Source: Leucobacter muris (GTDB lineage: Bacteria; Actinomycetota; Actinomycetes; Actinomycetales; Microbacteriaceae). From it: a stretch of 64,000 bases of DNA. Below are positions 32,072 to 39,478 of the stretch, in pieces. Under the pieces are notes generated by a model, which searched no databases, had not been told where the DNA came from, and saw only the letters and a program-made list of their open reading frames with translations. The position numbers and the translations under genes are program-made. Each line of letters opens with the position of its first letter. Within the stretch, counting starts at the first letter, position 1. The DNA lies in NCBI RefSeq assembly GCF_004028235.1, contig NZ_CP035037.1:1922001-1986000 (forward strand). The letters are read 5' to 3'.

Positions 32072-32536
32072 CTAGGCGACCTCGCCCAGGTCGAAGCGCG
32101 AAGCGAAGAACGTGAAGCGGAACTTGCCCACCTGCACCTCGGCCCCGTCCTCGAGCGGCACCTCGCCATCGATGCGGGAGCCGTCGCAGAAAGTGCCGTT
32201 GAGCGAGCCCAGGTCGACCACCGAGAAGCTCGTGCCCTGACGGCGGAACTCGGCGTGACGGCGCGACACCGTGACGTCGTCGAGGAAGATGTCGACGGCG
32301 GGGTGGCGCCCCGCGACCGTGACGTCCTGGTCGAGCAGGAACCGGGCGCCGAGGTCGGGGCCGCGGCGCACGACGAGCAGCGCCGCACCCGAGGGCAGGG
32401 CCTCCACGGCCTCGCGCTCGTCGATCGTCAGATCGGTCGCGCGAGCGCGGATCATCGCACCCAGATCTTCGCGGAACTGCTGGGTGGCGCGCGCCTCGGT
32501 GTGGTCGGCGCGACGGGCATGATTCTCAGTAGTCAT
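32072..32536 (-). CDS. odhI: FHA-domain metabolic regulator (GarA/OdhI-like)
   Basis: 154 residues. C-terminal FHA domain (about 55-140) with the phosphothreonine-binding set: GRHPAVDIFLDD, SRRHAEF and LGSLNGT. In relatives the unphosphorylated protein binds and inhibits 2-oxoglutarate dehydrogenase and, in mycobacteria, glutamate enzymes; phosphorylation of an N-terminal ETTSVF motif makes the FHA domain bind its own tail and releases inhibition. Here the tail reads EARATQQFRED: the PknB-type Thr (Thr18) is kept but the preceding Thr, the PknG site, is Ala. The neighbouring kinase and Pyc/AceB genes fit a role in carbon/nitrogen balance. Confidence 0.88.
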   Translation of the reverse strand: MTTENHARRADHTEARATQQFREDLGAMIRARATDLTIDEREAVEALPSGAALLVVRRGPDLGARFLLDQDVTVAGRHPAVDIFLDDVTVSRRHAEFRRQGTSFSVVDLGSLNGTFCDGSRIDGEVPLEDGAEVQVGKFRFTFFASRFDLGEVA

Positions 32537-32638
32537 GTCTCACCCATTTCCTCTTCTCGGAACGACGAGCCGGTCGTTCAGCCTGATCCCTCTACGCTAT
32601 CGCAGCCGCGGGCGCCCGCGCATCCCGTGCGGCCGCAT

Positions 32639-34177
32639 TCACTCGTGAGACTCAAGAAACTCGTAGACCTCGTTCGTATCGACGCCCGGGAACGTGCCCA
32701 CCGGCAGCGCGGCGAGCAGGCTCGTCGGGGTGGCGGCCTCCGGCCAAGCCGCGGCCTCCCACTTGCGGGTGAGTTCGCTCGAGGCCCGCCGGCAGCACCG
32801 GTCGTCGGGGCAGAACGACTGCGAGCGATGCGGCGTCTCCCGGCCACGGAACCACTTCACGTCTTCGAAGCGCACCCCGACGCTCACCGAGTAGAGGCCC
32901 TCCTTCGCCTTCTCGACCCTCGACGTGCACCAGTAGGTGCCGCCGGAAGCCATGTCGGTGTACTGGTACCAGGGGTTGAAACGATCGGGCTGCCCGAAGA
33001 TCGTGCGCGCCGTCCAGTTGCGGCACACGGTGGCCCCCTCGAGGTTGCCGAGCGCGTCCGACGGGAACCGCACGCCGTCGTTCTCGTAGGCCTTGATGAG
33101 CGTGCCGGACTCGTGCGCCTTCATGAAGTGCACCTGCAGCCCGAGCCGCTCGGTCGCCAGGTTGGTGAAGCGGTGAGCGGCCATCTCGTAGGACACCGCG
33201 AAGGCGTCGCGCAGATCCTCCATCGAGATCTGCCGCTGCCGCTTCGCCTCCGAAAGCAGCTCGACCGCCGCGTTCTCCGGCAGCAGCACGGCGCCGGCGA
33301 GGTAGTTGGCCTCGACGCGCTGGCGCAGGAAGTCGCCGTAGCTGCGCGGCTCTTCGTGCCCGCACACCAGGCTGGCGAGCGCGCGCAGGATCGGCGCGCG
33401 CGCGTCGCGCGACGGCAGGTTGCTGCTGAGGTAGATGCGCCCGTTGCGCCGATCGATCACGGATCGCGTCGAGTGCGGCATGTCGGAGACGTAGTGCAGC
33501 CTGAACCCCAGGCGCTCGGCCACCGCCGAGATGGTCTGCTGCGAGACCGGCCCTCCCCCGTAGCCGACGCTGTCGAGCAGCTGCGAGGCCGCCCGCTCGA
33601 GATCCGGGAAGTAGTTGCCGGCCACTCGCATCTCGGCGCGCAGCTCGGTGTTCGCCCGCCTCGCCTCCTCGGGGGTCGCCGCGCGCTCGTGGTTGAGCCG
33701 CTCCACCTCCTGATGCAGGCCGAGGATCGCGCGCAGCGTCTCGTCGCTCGTCGCCTTGGAGACCCGGATCGGCTGCAGACCGAGCGACTGGAACACCGAA
33801 CCGCGCTGCGCGCGCTCCACCGCGATCTCGAGGGCCGCGCGCTCGCTCGGCGCCTCGTCGATGAGCAGCTCGTCGACCGTCGAGTCGAGCTCGGCGGCGA
33901 GTGCGCGCAGCAGCGGCAGGCGCGGCTCGCGCTTGCCGTTCTCGATCGCAGAGAGCTGCGAGGGGGCCCGGTCGACCGCCGCGGCGAGCTGCTCGAGCGT
34001 GAGACCCAACTGGATGCGGCGCTCGCGGATGCGGCGGCCGAGGGTGAGGGCGTCGCCGCCCTCGTCGGGATCGGCGGCCGCGCCCGCGGTGCGGAGGGCG
34101 TCGGGATCGCGCAGCGCGGCGGCTCCCCCGAGCGTTCGCGGGCCGCGAAGCGATTCAGCACTGTCGAGAAGCGTCAT
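32639..34177 (-). CDS. ramB: RamB/PrpR-like regulator (XRE HTH + ImmA/IrrE-like + DUF2083)
   Basis: 512 residues. HTH near 47-105 (LGRRIRERRIQLGLTLEQLA and RAPSQLSAIENGKREPRL), then a central ImmA/IrrE-like (DUF955) region and a C-terminal domain with conserved Cys: GATVCRNW, TYWCTSR and SFCPDDRCCRR. In mycobacterial PrpR these Cys hold an iron-sulfur cluster and the protein senses short-chain acyl-CoA. RamB of Corynebacterium represses the glyoxylate genes. Here the gene is divergent from malate synthase, which strongly suggests it controls aceB. Start ATG at 34177. RamB versus PrpR cannot be decided by eye. Confidence 0.85.
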   Translation of the reverse strand: MTLLDSAESLRGPRTLGGAAALRDPDALRTAGAAADPDEGGDALTLGRRIRERRIQLGLTLEQLAAAVDRAPSQLSAIENGKREPRLPLLRALAAELDSTVDELLIDEAPSERAALEIAVERAQRGSVFQSLGLQPIRVSKATSDETLRAILGLHQEVERLNHERAATPEEARRANTELRAEMRVAGNYFPDLERAASQLLDSVGYGGGPVSQQTISAVAERLGFRLHYVSDMPHSTRSVIDRRNGRIYLSSNLPSRDARAPILRALASLVCGHEEPRSYGDFLRQRVEANYLAGAVLLPENAAVELLSEAKRQRQISMEDLRDAFAVSYEMAAHRFTNLATERLGLQVHFMKAHESGTLIKAYENDGVRFPSDALGNLEGATVCRNWTARTIFGQPDRFNPWYQYTDMASGGTYWCTSRVEKAKEGLYSVSVGVRFEDVKWFRGRETPHRSQSFCPDDRCCRRASSELTRKWEAAAWPEAATPTSLLAALPVGTFPGVDTNEVYEFLESHE

Positions 34178-34195
34178 GCCCCCATGGTGCCAGAC

Positions 34196-34208
34196 CGAAA
34201 ATCTTTCG
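34196..34208. promoter_or_regulatory. Palindrome CGAAA-ATC-TTTCG in ramB-aceB divergent region
   Basis: A perfect 5-bp arm dyad lies 19 nt upstream of the ramB-like start codon and about 119 nt before aceB. It is a candidate operator, though it does not closely match the published RamB consensus. Confidence 0.35.
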
Positions 34209-34326
34209 ACAAGCAGAAGAACTGCGAATCTTCACCCCCGGAACGACCGCGTGCACCCGCTTGCGGCCCCTCAAGATGGAACTACACCGCAATCCGTTCC
34301 CGACTTCCCACGCAAAGGACACGATC

Positions 34327-35979
34327 ATGATCACCACGCAGGCGGCCCCGCAGCAGCAGACCGCCACCTCCTCCACCGCCGGCCCCCGCATCGAGGTCAT
34401 CGGCCGCCCGTTCGACCGCAGCGACGAGATCCTCACCGCCGAGGCCCTCCAGTTCCTCACCGAGCTGCACAGCCGCTTCGCGAGCACCCGGCACGAGCGC
34501 CTCGCGGACCGCCAGCGCCGACGCTACGAGATCGGCAACGGCCGCGATCCGAAGTTCCGCGACGACACCCGCTCGATCCGCGAGGACGCGAGCTGGAGCG
34601 TCGCCGGCGCCGGGCCCGGCCTGGAGGATCGCCGCGTGGAGATCACCGGTCCCACCGACCCGAAGATGACCATCAACGCGATGAACTCGGGCGCGCGCGT
34701 CTGGCTCGCCGACCAGGAGGACGCCACCAGCCCCACCTGGAGGAACGTCATCGGGGGGCAGCTGTCGCTCTCCGACGCGATCCGCGACCGGCTCGAGTAC
34801 ACGAGCCCCGAGGGCAAGGAGTACCGGGTCACCGCCGAGCGCACCCCCACCATCGTGATGCGCCCCCGCGGTTGGCACCTCGTCGAGAAGCACATGCGCT
34901 TCATCGACGCGCAGGGCCAGTCGGGCGCCGCCTCCGGCAGCCTCGTCGACTTCGGGCTCTACGCCTTCCACAACGCTCGCGAGCTCGTCGCCCGCGGCCG
35001 CGGCCCCTACTTCTACATCGCGAAGCTCGAGTCGAGCGAGGAGGCGAAGCTGTGGGACGACATCTTCGCCTACACCGAGCAGGCGCTGGGCCTCGACCAC
35101 GGCACGATCCGCGCGACGGTGCTCATCGAGACGCTGCCCGCAGCGTTCGAGATGGAGGAGATCCTGTACGTGATGCGGGATCACATCGCGGGCCTCAACG
35201 CCGGCCGCTGGGACTACATCTTCTCGATCATCAAGAACTACCGCGGCCGCGGCGCCCGCTTCGTGCTGCCGGATCGCAGCGAGGTCACCATGACGGTGCC
35301 CTTCATGCGGGCCTACACCGAGCTGCTCGTGAAGACCTGCCACAAGCGCGGCGCCCACGCCATCGGCGGCATGAGCGCGTTCATCCCGAACCGCCGCGAC
35401 CCCGAAGTCACCCGCCGCGCCGAGGAGAAGGTGCGCGCCGACAAGCAGCGCGAGGCGACCGACGGCTTCGACGGCACCTGGGTCGCCCACCCCGACCTGA
35501 TCCCCGTCGCGCAGGCCGAGTTCGACGCCGTGCTCGGCGACCGGCCCAACCAGATCGACCGTCAGCGCGACGACGTCGAGGTGACCGCGGCGCAGCTGCT
35601 CAACGTGCACATCGGCCGCGACATCACCGAAGCCGGCGTGCGAGAGAACGTCTCGATCGGCATCCGCTACATCGAGGCCTGGCTGCGCGGCCTCGGCGCC
35701 GTCGCCATCGACAACCTCATGGAGGACGCCGCGACCGCCGAGATCAGCCGCTCGCAGATCTGGCAGTGGATCCACCAGGACCAGTCGACCGCCGAGGGCA
35801 CCCGCATCACACGCGAGTGGGTCTCCGAGCTGGTGCGCGAGGCCGTCGCCGGTTTCGATCGCTTCGAGGGCGACCGCTACGACGACGCGGCAGATCTGTT
35901 CGCAGACGTGGCGCTCGGCGACGACTTCCCGACGTTCCTCACGGTGCCCGCCTACAGCCGCTACCTCGTGGACGCGTAG
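34327..35979 (+). CDS. aceB: Malate synthase A
   Basis: Glyoxylate-shunt enzyme condensing glyoxylate and acetyl-CoA to malate. 550 residues, the length of the A isoform (not the 720-residue G isoform used by mycobacteria). Family stretches: MTINAMNSGARVWLADQEDA (about 116-135) with the acidic metal site, TIVMRPRGWHLVEKHM, IRATVLIETLPAAFEMEEIL, GLNAGRWDYIFSIIKN and MSAFIPNRRD. ATG at 34327 has AAAGGA 7 nt upstream. No isocitrate lyase gene is adjacent. It ends at a hairpin shared with the mnhG gene. Confidence 0.95.
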   Translation: MITTQAAPQQQTATSSTAGPRIEVIGRPFDRSDEILTAEALQFLTELHSRFASTRHERLADRQRRRYEIGNGRDPKFRDDTRSIREDASWSVAGAGPGLEDRRVEITGPTDPKMTINAMNSGARVWLADQEDATSPTWRNVIGGQLSLSDAIRDRLEYTSPEGKEYRVTAERTPTIVMRPRGWHLVEKHMRFIDAQGQSGAASGSLVDFGLYAFHNARELVARGRGPYFYIAKLESSEEAKLWDDIFAYTEQALGLDHGTIRATVLIETLPAAFEMEEILYVMRDHIAGLNAGRWDYIFSIIKNYRGRGARFVLPDRSEVTMTVPFMRAYTELLVKTCHKRGAHAIGGMSAFIPNRRDPEVTRRAEEKVRADKQREATDGFDGTWVAHPDLIPVAQAEFDAVLGDRPNQIDRQRDDVEVTAAQLLNVHIGRDITEAGVRENVSIGIRYIEAWLRGLGAVAIDNLMEDAATAEISRSQIWQWIHQDQSTAEGTRITREWVSELVREAVAGFDRFEGDRYDDAADLFADVALGDDFPTFLTVPAYSRYLVDA

Positions 35980-36000
35980 AACTCCACGGGGACGAGCGGT

Positions 36001-36036
36001 GAGGAGACCTCGGGCCTAGCGGCCCGAGGTCTCCTC
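36001..36036. terminator. Shared terminator overlapping mnhG 3' end
   Basis: GAGGAGACCTCGGGCC (36001-36016) and 36021-36036 form a 16-bp perfect stem with a TAGC loop. The right arm is the last five codons of mnhG and the loop holds its stop codon, so the hairpin serves aceB from the plus side and begins inside the coding sequence of the Mrp operon. Confidence 0.8.
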
Positions 36037-36402
36037 GCGTCTGGCCGCCTGTTCGATCGCCGGCCCGAGCTCGTCGATCACGAGCGTGTCATTGTCGAGC
36101 TGGCCCGTTCGGTAGGCGGCGCGACCGACCATGTGCGCGGCGACGGGCGCGGTGAGCGACTGGAACACGAACACCGGGATCAGCGCGAGCAGCGTCGTGA
36201 CGGAGCGCTGATCGAGCGCAATGGCCGCGATGACGAGCAGCAGCCCGAAGATCTGCGGCTTCGTGGCGGCGTGCAGGGGGCTCAGGGCGTCAGGGAAGCG
36301 CAGCAGGCCGATCCCCGCGGCGACAGAGAGCACGGCTGCGAGCAGCACGCACACCACGGCGGCGATGTCCATGAGCTGCTCGACGAGTTCGAGGTCAAAC
36401 AT
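36016..36402 (-). CDS. mnhG: Mrp antiporter subunit G
   Basis: 128-residue membrane subunit, last in the Mrp operon. Three hydrophobic helices: MDIAAVVCVLLAAVLSVAAG, QIFGLLLVIAAIAL and TTLLALIPVFVFQSLTAPVAAHM, with the family loop GLLRFPDALSPLHAATKP between the first two. The start ATG at 36402 overlaps the mnhF end by 8 nt. Required for the assembled Na+/H+ antiporter; not catalytic alone. Confidence 0.92.
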   Translation of the reverse strand: MFDLELVEQLMDIAAVVCVLLAAVLSVAAGIGLLRFPDALSPLHAATKPQIFGLLLVIAAIALDQRSVTTLLALIPVFVFQSLTAPVAAHMVGRAAYRTGQLDNDTLVIDELGPAIEQAARREETSGR

Positions 36403-36712
36403 GGCCGGCTCCCCTCGGCGGCTCGGGCGGCGTCGCGGGCGATTCGGCGCGCCGCTTCACGTAGCGCGCCACGACGATCGTCGCGAAGGTGGCGGTGGCC
36501 GCGATGACGGTCATCAGCGGAATCGTATCGGTGTGGCCGCGCACCACCATATCGGTGCCGACCGCCAGCATCAGGGTGGTCAGCAGCACATCGGAGGCGA
36601 CCATGCGGTCGAGGATCGTGGGGCCGCGCACGATGCGAACGATCGCGGCGAGGGCCGTGAAGGTGAGCCCCGCGCCCGCGGCGAGGGTGAGGATCGTCAT
36701 CGCGGTGCTCAT
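36395..36712 (-). CDS. mnhF: Mrp antiporter subunit F
   Basis: 105 residues, three membrane helices. The family motif is VRIVRGPTILDRMVASDVL (about 25-43), and PLMTVIAATATFATIVVARYV follows. A basic, Pro-rich tail extends beyond the usual end. The ATG at 36712 overlaps the mnhE stop (ATGA). Confidence 0.92.
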   Translation of the reverse strand: MSTAMTILTLAAGAGLTFTALAAIVRIVRGPTILDRMVASDVLLTTLMLAVGTDMVVRGHTDTIPLMTVIAATATFATIVVARYVKRRAESPATPPEPPRGAGHV

Positions 36713-37275
36713 CGCAGGGCCCTCATCTCTTCTCGGGAGCCGACGCTCATCACGAGCAGCCGCTCGATGCGGTGCGCGTCGCGGCGCATCGCGGTGATCT
36801 CCTTCTGCGTGGGCGTGTTGAGCACGTGCAGGTAGAGGACCGACCGGAAGCGATCCACCTCGGCCACGAGGGATCCGGGGATCAGCGAGGTGGTGAGGCC
36901 CACCATCGTGAGGATGAAGTCGGACCGGGTGCGCAACCGCACGGCGATGATCGAGCACGGGGGCGGCGGGCCTGGGCGCACCGCGAGCCAGGCCACCTGC
37001 CAGGAGGCGAGCGCGAGGTGCCAGAGGAAGTAGCCGAGGTACAGCAGCGCGTACCAGACGTTGAAGCGGCCGGCGAGCTCGACGGGTGGCAGGTAGAAGA
37101 CGCGCATCACCACGACGGCGACGCCGATGCCGCTCACCACCGACAGCAGCGAGACCTCGTGCCACAGCATCGTCCACAGCAGCACGAGCCCCACCAGCAG
37201 CGGCAGTTCGTGCAGGCGCACGCCCCACTCGGCGCGCCGCGCCGCGCGCGGCGTCGAGAATCCGGTGTCGCTCAT
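36709..37275 (-). CDS. mnhE: Mrp antiporter subunit E
   Basis: 188 residues. Two or three N-terminal helices (LPLLVGLVLLWTMLWHEVSL and VVSGIGVAVVVMRVFYLPP), the conserved YLGYFLWHLALASWQVAWL, then a cytoplasmic domain with SIIAVRLRTRSDFILTMVGL and TSLIPGSLVAEVD, typical of MnhE/PhaE. ATGA overlaps at both ends. Confidence 0.92.
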   Translation of the reverse strand: MSDTGFSTPRAARRAEWGVRLHELPLLVGLVLLWTMLWHEVSLLSVVSGIGVAVVVMRVFYLPPVELAGRFNVWYALLYLGYFLWHLALASWQVAWLAVRPGPPPPCSIIAVRLRTRSDFILTMVGLTTSLIPGSLVAEVDRFRSVLYLHVLNTPTQKEITAMRRDAHRIERLLVMSVGSREEMRALR

Positions 37276-38930
37276 CTCCCGTCCTCCTCGGGTCGGGTGT
37301 CGCCGCTGCCGCCGCCGAGCGCGCCCGGGCTGTCGCCGAGCACGAGCTCGACCATCTCGCCGGGCAGCGCCATGTCGCGGCCCGCCCGGTCGGCGTAGGC
37401 GTAGAGCGGTCCCGCGAACACCGTGAGCGCGATGCTCACCGTCACCATGCCCGCAGTCGCGGCGAACATGAGGCGCGGGATCTCCTTCTGCTCCTGGTTG
37501 GGCGTCGCGTCCGGGGCGTCCTGCAGCCGCTCGAGCAGCGCTTCCTCGCGCTCGCGCAGCATGAGCGCCTCGGTGGTGGGAGCCTTGAGGCTGCGGGCCT
37601 CGGCCTCGGCCCGCTTCTTCGGGCGCCAGAACGCGAGCACCCAGGCGCGCGCCAGAGCGTAGAGCGTGAGCAGCGACACGAGGGCGCCGATCCCCATGAG
37701 CCAGTAGGCGGCGGGCGTCGCGAGTTCCGCGGCGACCGTGAAGAGCCCGAGCTTGCCGATGAAGCCCGAGAACGGCGGGATGCCGCCCAGGTTGAGCATC
37801 GGGATGAAGAACAGCACCGCGATCACGGGCGCCGCGCGCAGCATGCCGCCGAGCCCGGCGAGCGAGGTGGTGCCGCCCTGCCGCTCGATCAGCCCCACCG
37901 CGAGAAACAGCGTGGTCTGCACGATGATGTGGTGGGCGATGTAGTAGATCGTCGCCGCGAAGCCCGCGGCGTTCGCCATGCCGATGCCGAAGATCATGTA
38001 GCCGATGTGGCTGATGAGCGTGAACGAGAGCAGTCGTTTGATGTCGAGTTGCGAGACGGCGCCCAGGATGCCCACGAGCAGCGTGAGCCCGGCCACCACC
38101 ATCAGCACGGTGTCCACGCTCGACTGGGGGAAGAGCAGCGTCTGGCTGCGGATGATCGCGTAGACGCCCACCTTCGTCAGCAGACCCGCGAACACCGCGG
38201 TGACGGGCGCCGGTGCGGTCGGGTAGGAGTCGGGCAGCCAGAACGACAGCGGGAAGACGGCCGCCTTGATCCCGAACGCGATGAGCAGCGCGAGGTTGAG
38301 CAGCAGCTGGATCTCGCTCGGAAGCTCGGCGATGCGCACCGTCAGCTGTGCCATGTTGACCGTGCCGGTCGCGCCGTAGATGAGCGCGATCGCGGCGAGG
38401 AACAGCACCGACGAGACGAGCGACACGATCACGTAGGTGACGCCCGCGCGGATGCGCTGCGCGGTGCCGCCGAGGGTGATGAGCACGTAGCTCGACACCA
38501 GCAGGATCTCGAAACCGACGTAGAGGTTGAAGAGGTCACCCGCGATGAAAGCGTTGAACACGCCCGCGCCCAGCACGAGGTAGGTCGGGTAGTAGATGGA
38601 GACCGGGGTCTCCTCGTCTCCGTCGGCGAGGCCCTGCCCGATCGAGAAGACGAACACCCCGAGCAGCACCACCGACGAGACGACCAGCATGAGCGCCGAG
38701 ACGCGGTCGACCACGAGCGCGATGCCGAAGGGGGCGGCCCAGCCGCCCACCTCCATCACGACGGTGCCGTTCACGTCGACGAGCCACATGAGCGCGCCGC
38801 TCAACACGAGCACGGCCGTGAGTGCGAGCAGGGTGATGCCCTGCTGCAGTTTGCGGTGCCCGGGCACGGCGAGCGCGAGCGCGGCGCTCGCGAGCGGCAC
38901 GAGCACCACGAGGGGGATGAGCATGATCAT
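37272..38930 (-). CDS. mnhD: Mrp antiporter subunit D
   Basis: 552 residues, a complex-I ND4/NuoM-like proton channel subunit with about 14 helices. Conserved features: the membrane Glu in NLYVGFEILLVSSYVL, the channel Lys in FGIKAAVFPLSFWLPDSYPTAPAPVTAVFAGLLTKVG (split; family AFKAPxFPLHxWLPxA-like), and LLSFTLISHIGYMIFG. A charged C-terminal segment of about 100 residues (KKRAEAEARSLKAPTTEAL and EEALLERLQDAPD) exceeds the common length. ATGA overlaps with mnhC and mnhE. Confidence 0.94.
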   Translation of the reverse strand: MIMLIPLVVLVPLASAALALAVPGHRKLQQGITLLALTAVLVLSGALMWLVDVNGTVVMEVGGWAAPFGIALVVDRVSALMLVVSSVVLLGVFVFSIGQGLADGDEETPVSIYYPTYLVLGAGVFNAFIAGDLFNLYVGFEILLVSSYVLITLGGTAQRIRAGVTYVIVSLVSSVLFLAAIALIYGATGTVNMAQLTVRIAELPSEIQLLLNLALLIAFGIKAAVFPLSFWLPDSYPTAPAPVTAVFAGLLTKVGVYAIIRSQTLLFPQSSVDTVLMVVAGLTLLVGILGAVSQLDIKRLLSFTLISHIGYMIFGIGMANAAGFAATIYYIAHHIIVQTTLFLAVGLIERQGGTTSLAGLGGMLRAAPVIAVLFFIPMLNLGGIPPFSGFIGKLGLFTVAAELATPAAYWLMGIGALVSLLTLYALARAWVLAFWRPKKRAEAEARSLKAPTTEALMLREREEALLERLQDAPDATPNQEQKEIPRLMFAATAGMVTVSIALTVFAGPLYAYADRAGRDMALPGEMVELVLGDSPGALGGGSGDTRPEEDGR

Positions 38931-39478
38931 CGCCGGTCCTCCCCCGGTCGTTCGGATGCGGGATCCGCGGCCCGCTCGTCGCGGTCGTCGGCGCCCGCAC
39001 CGGCGGCGCCCGCCGACGCACGCTCATCGTCGTCGGAGGAGGAGTCGTCGTCTTCGTCGTCGTCCGAGAACTCCGGGGTCTCGGCGAGATCCTCGTCGGT
39101 GACCTCATCGGTGGTGAGCGCCTCGGTGGTCGCGAGCTCGAGGTCGGCCTCGTCGTCGTGCACCCGGTCGTCCATGTCCTGCGCGAGGCGCCACGAGCGG
39201 TAGATGAGGGCCAGCAGGAACGCGCTCACCCCGAAGGTGATCACGATTGCCGTGAGGATGAACGCCTGCGGCAGCGGATCGCTCATCTCGTCGGCGGGAC
39301 CGTCGCCGATGGGCGCCGCGCCGAAGGAGCCCGACATCAGGAAGATGAGCAGGTTCGTGGCGTTGCCCACCAGCAGGAAGCCGAGCAGCAGGCGCGTCAG
39401 CGTACGGTCGAGCATGAGGTAGACGCCGCAGGCGTAGAGCACGACCATCGCGGCGACGAGTACGAGCGGCATCGTCAT
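38927..39478 (-). CDS. mnhC: Mrp antiporter subunit C with acidic C-terminal tail
   Basis: 183 residues. The first 105 or so are the NuoK-like core: helices VLVAAMVVLYACGVYLML, LLLGFLLVGNATNLLIFLMS and AFILTAIVITFGVSAFLLAL, with GDGPADEMSDPLPQAFILTA between. A further 75 residues are a highly acidic, low-complexity tail (FSDDDEDDDSSSDDDERAS) facing the cytoplasm. MnhC proteins are usually about 110-120 residues, so the tail is an extension. Confidence 0.92.
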   Translation of the reverse strand: MTMPLVLVAAMVVLYACGVYLMLDRTLTRLLLGFLLVGNATNLLIFLMSGSFGAAPIGDGPADEMSDPLPQAFILTAIVITFGVSAFLLALIYRSWRLAQDMDDRVHDDEADLELATTEALTTDEVTDEDLAETPEFSDDDEDDDSSSDDDERASAGAAGAGADDRDERAADPASERPGEDRR

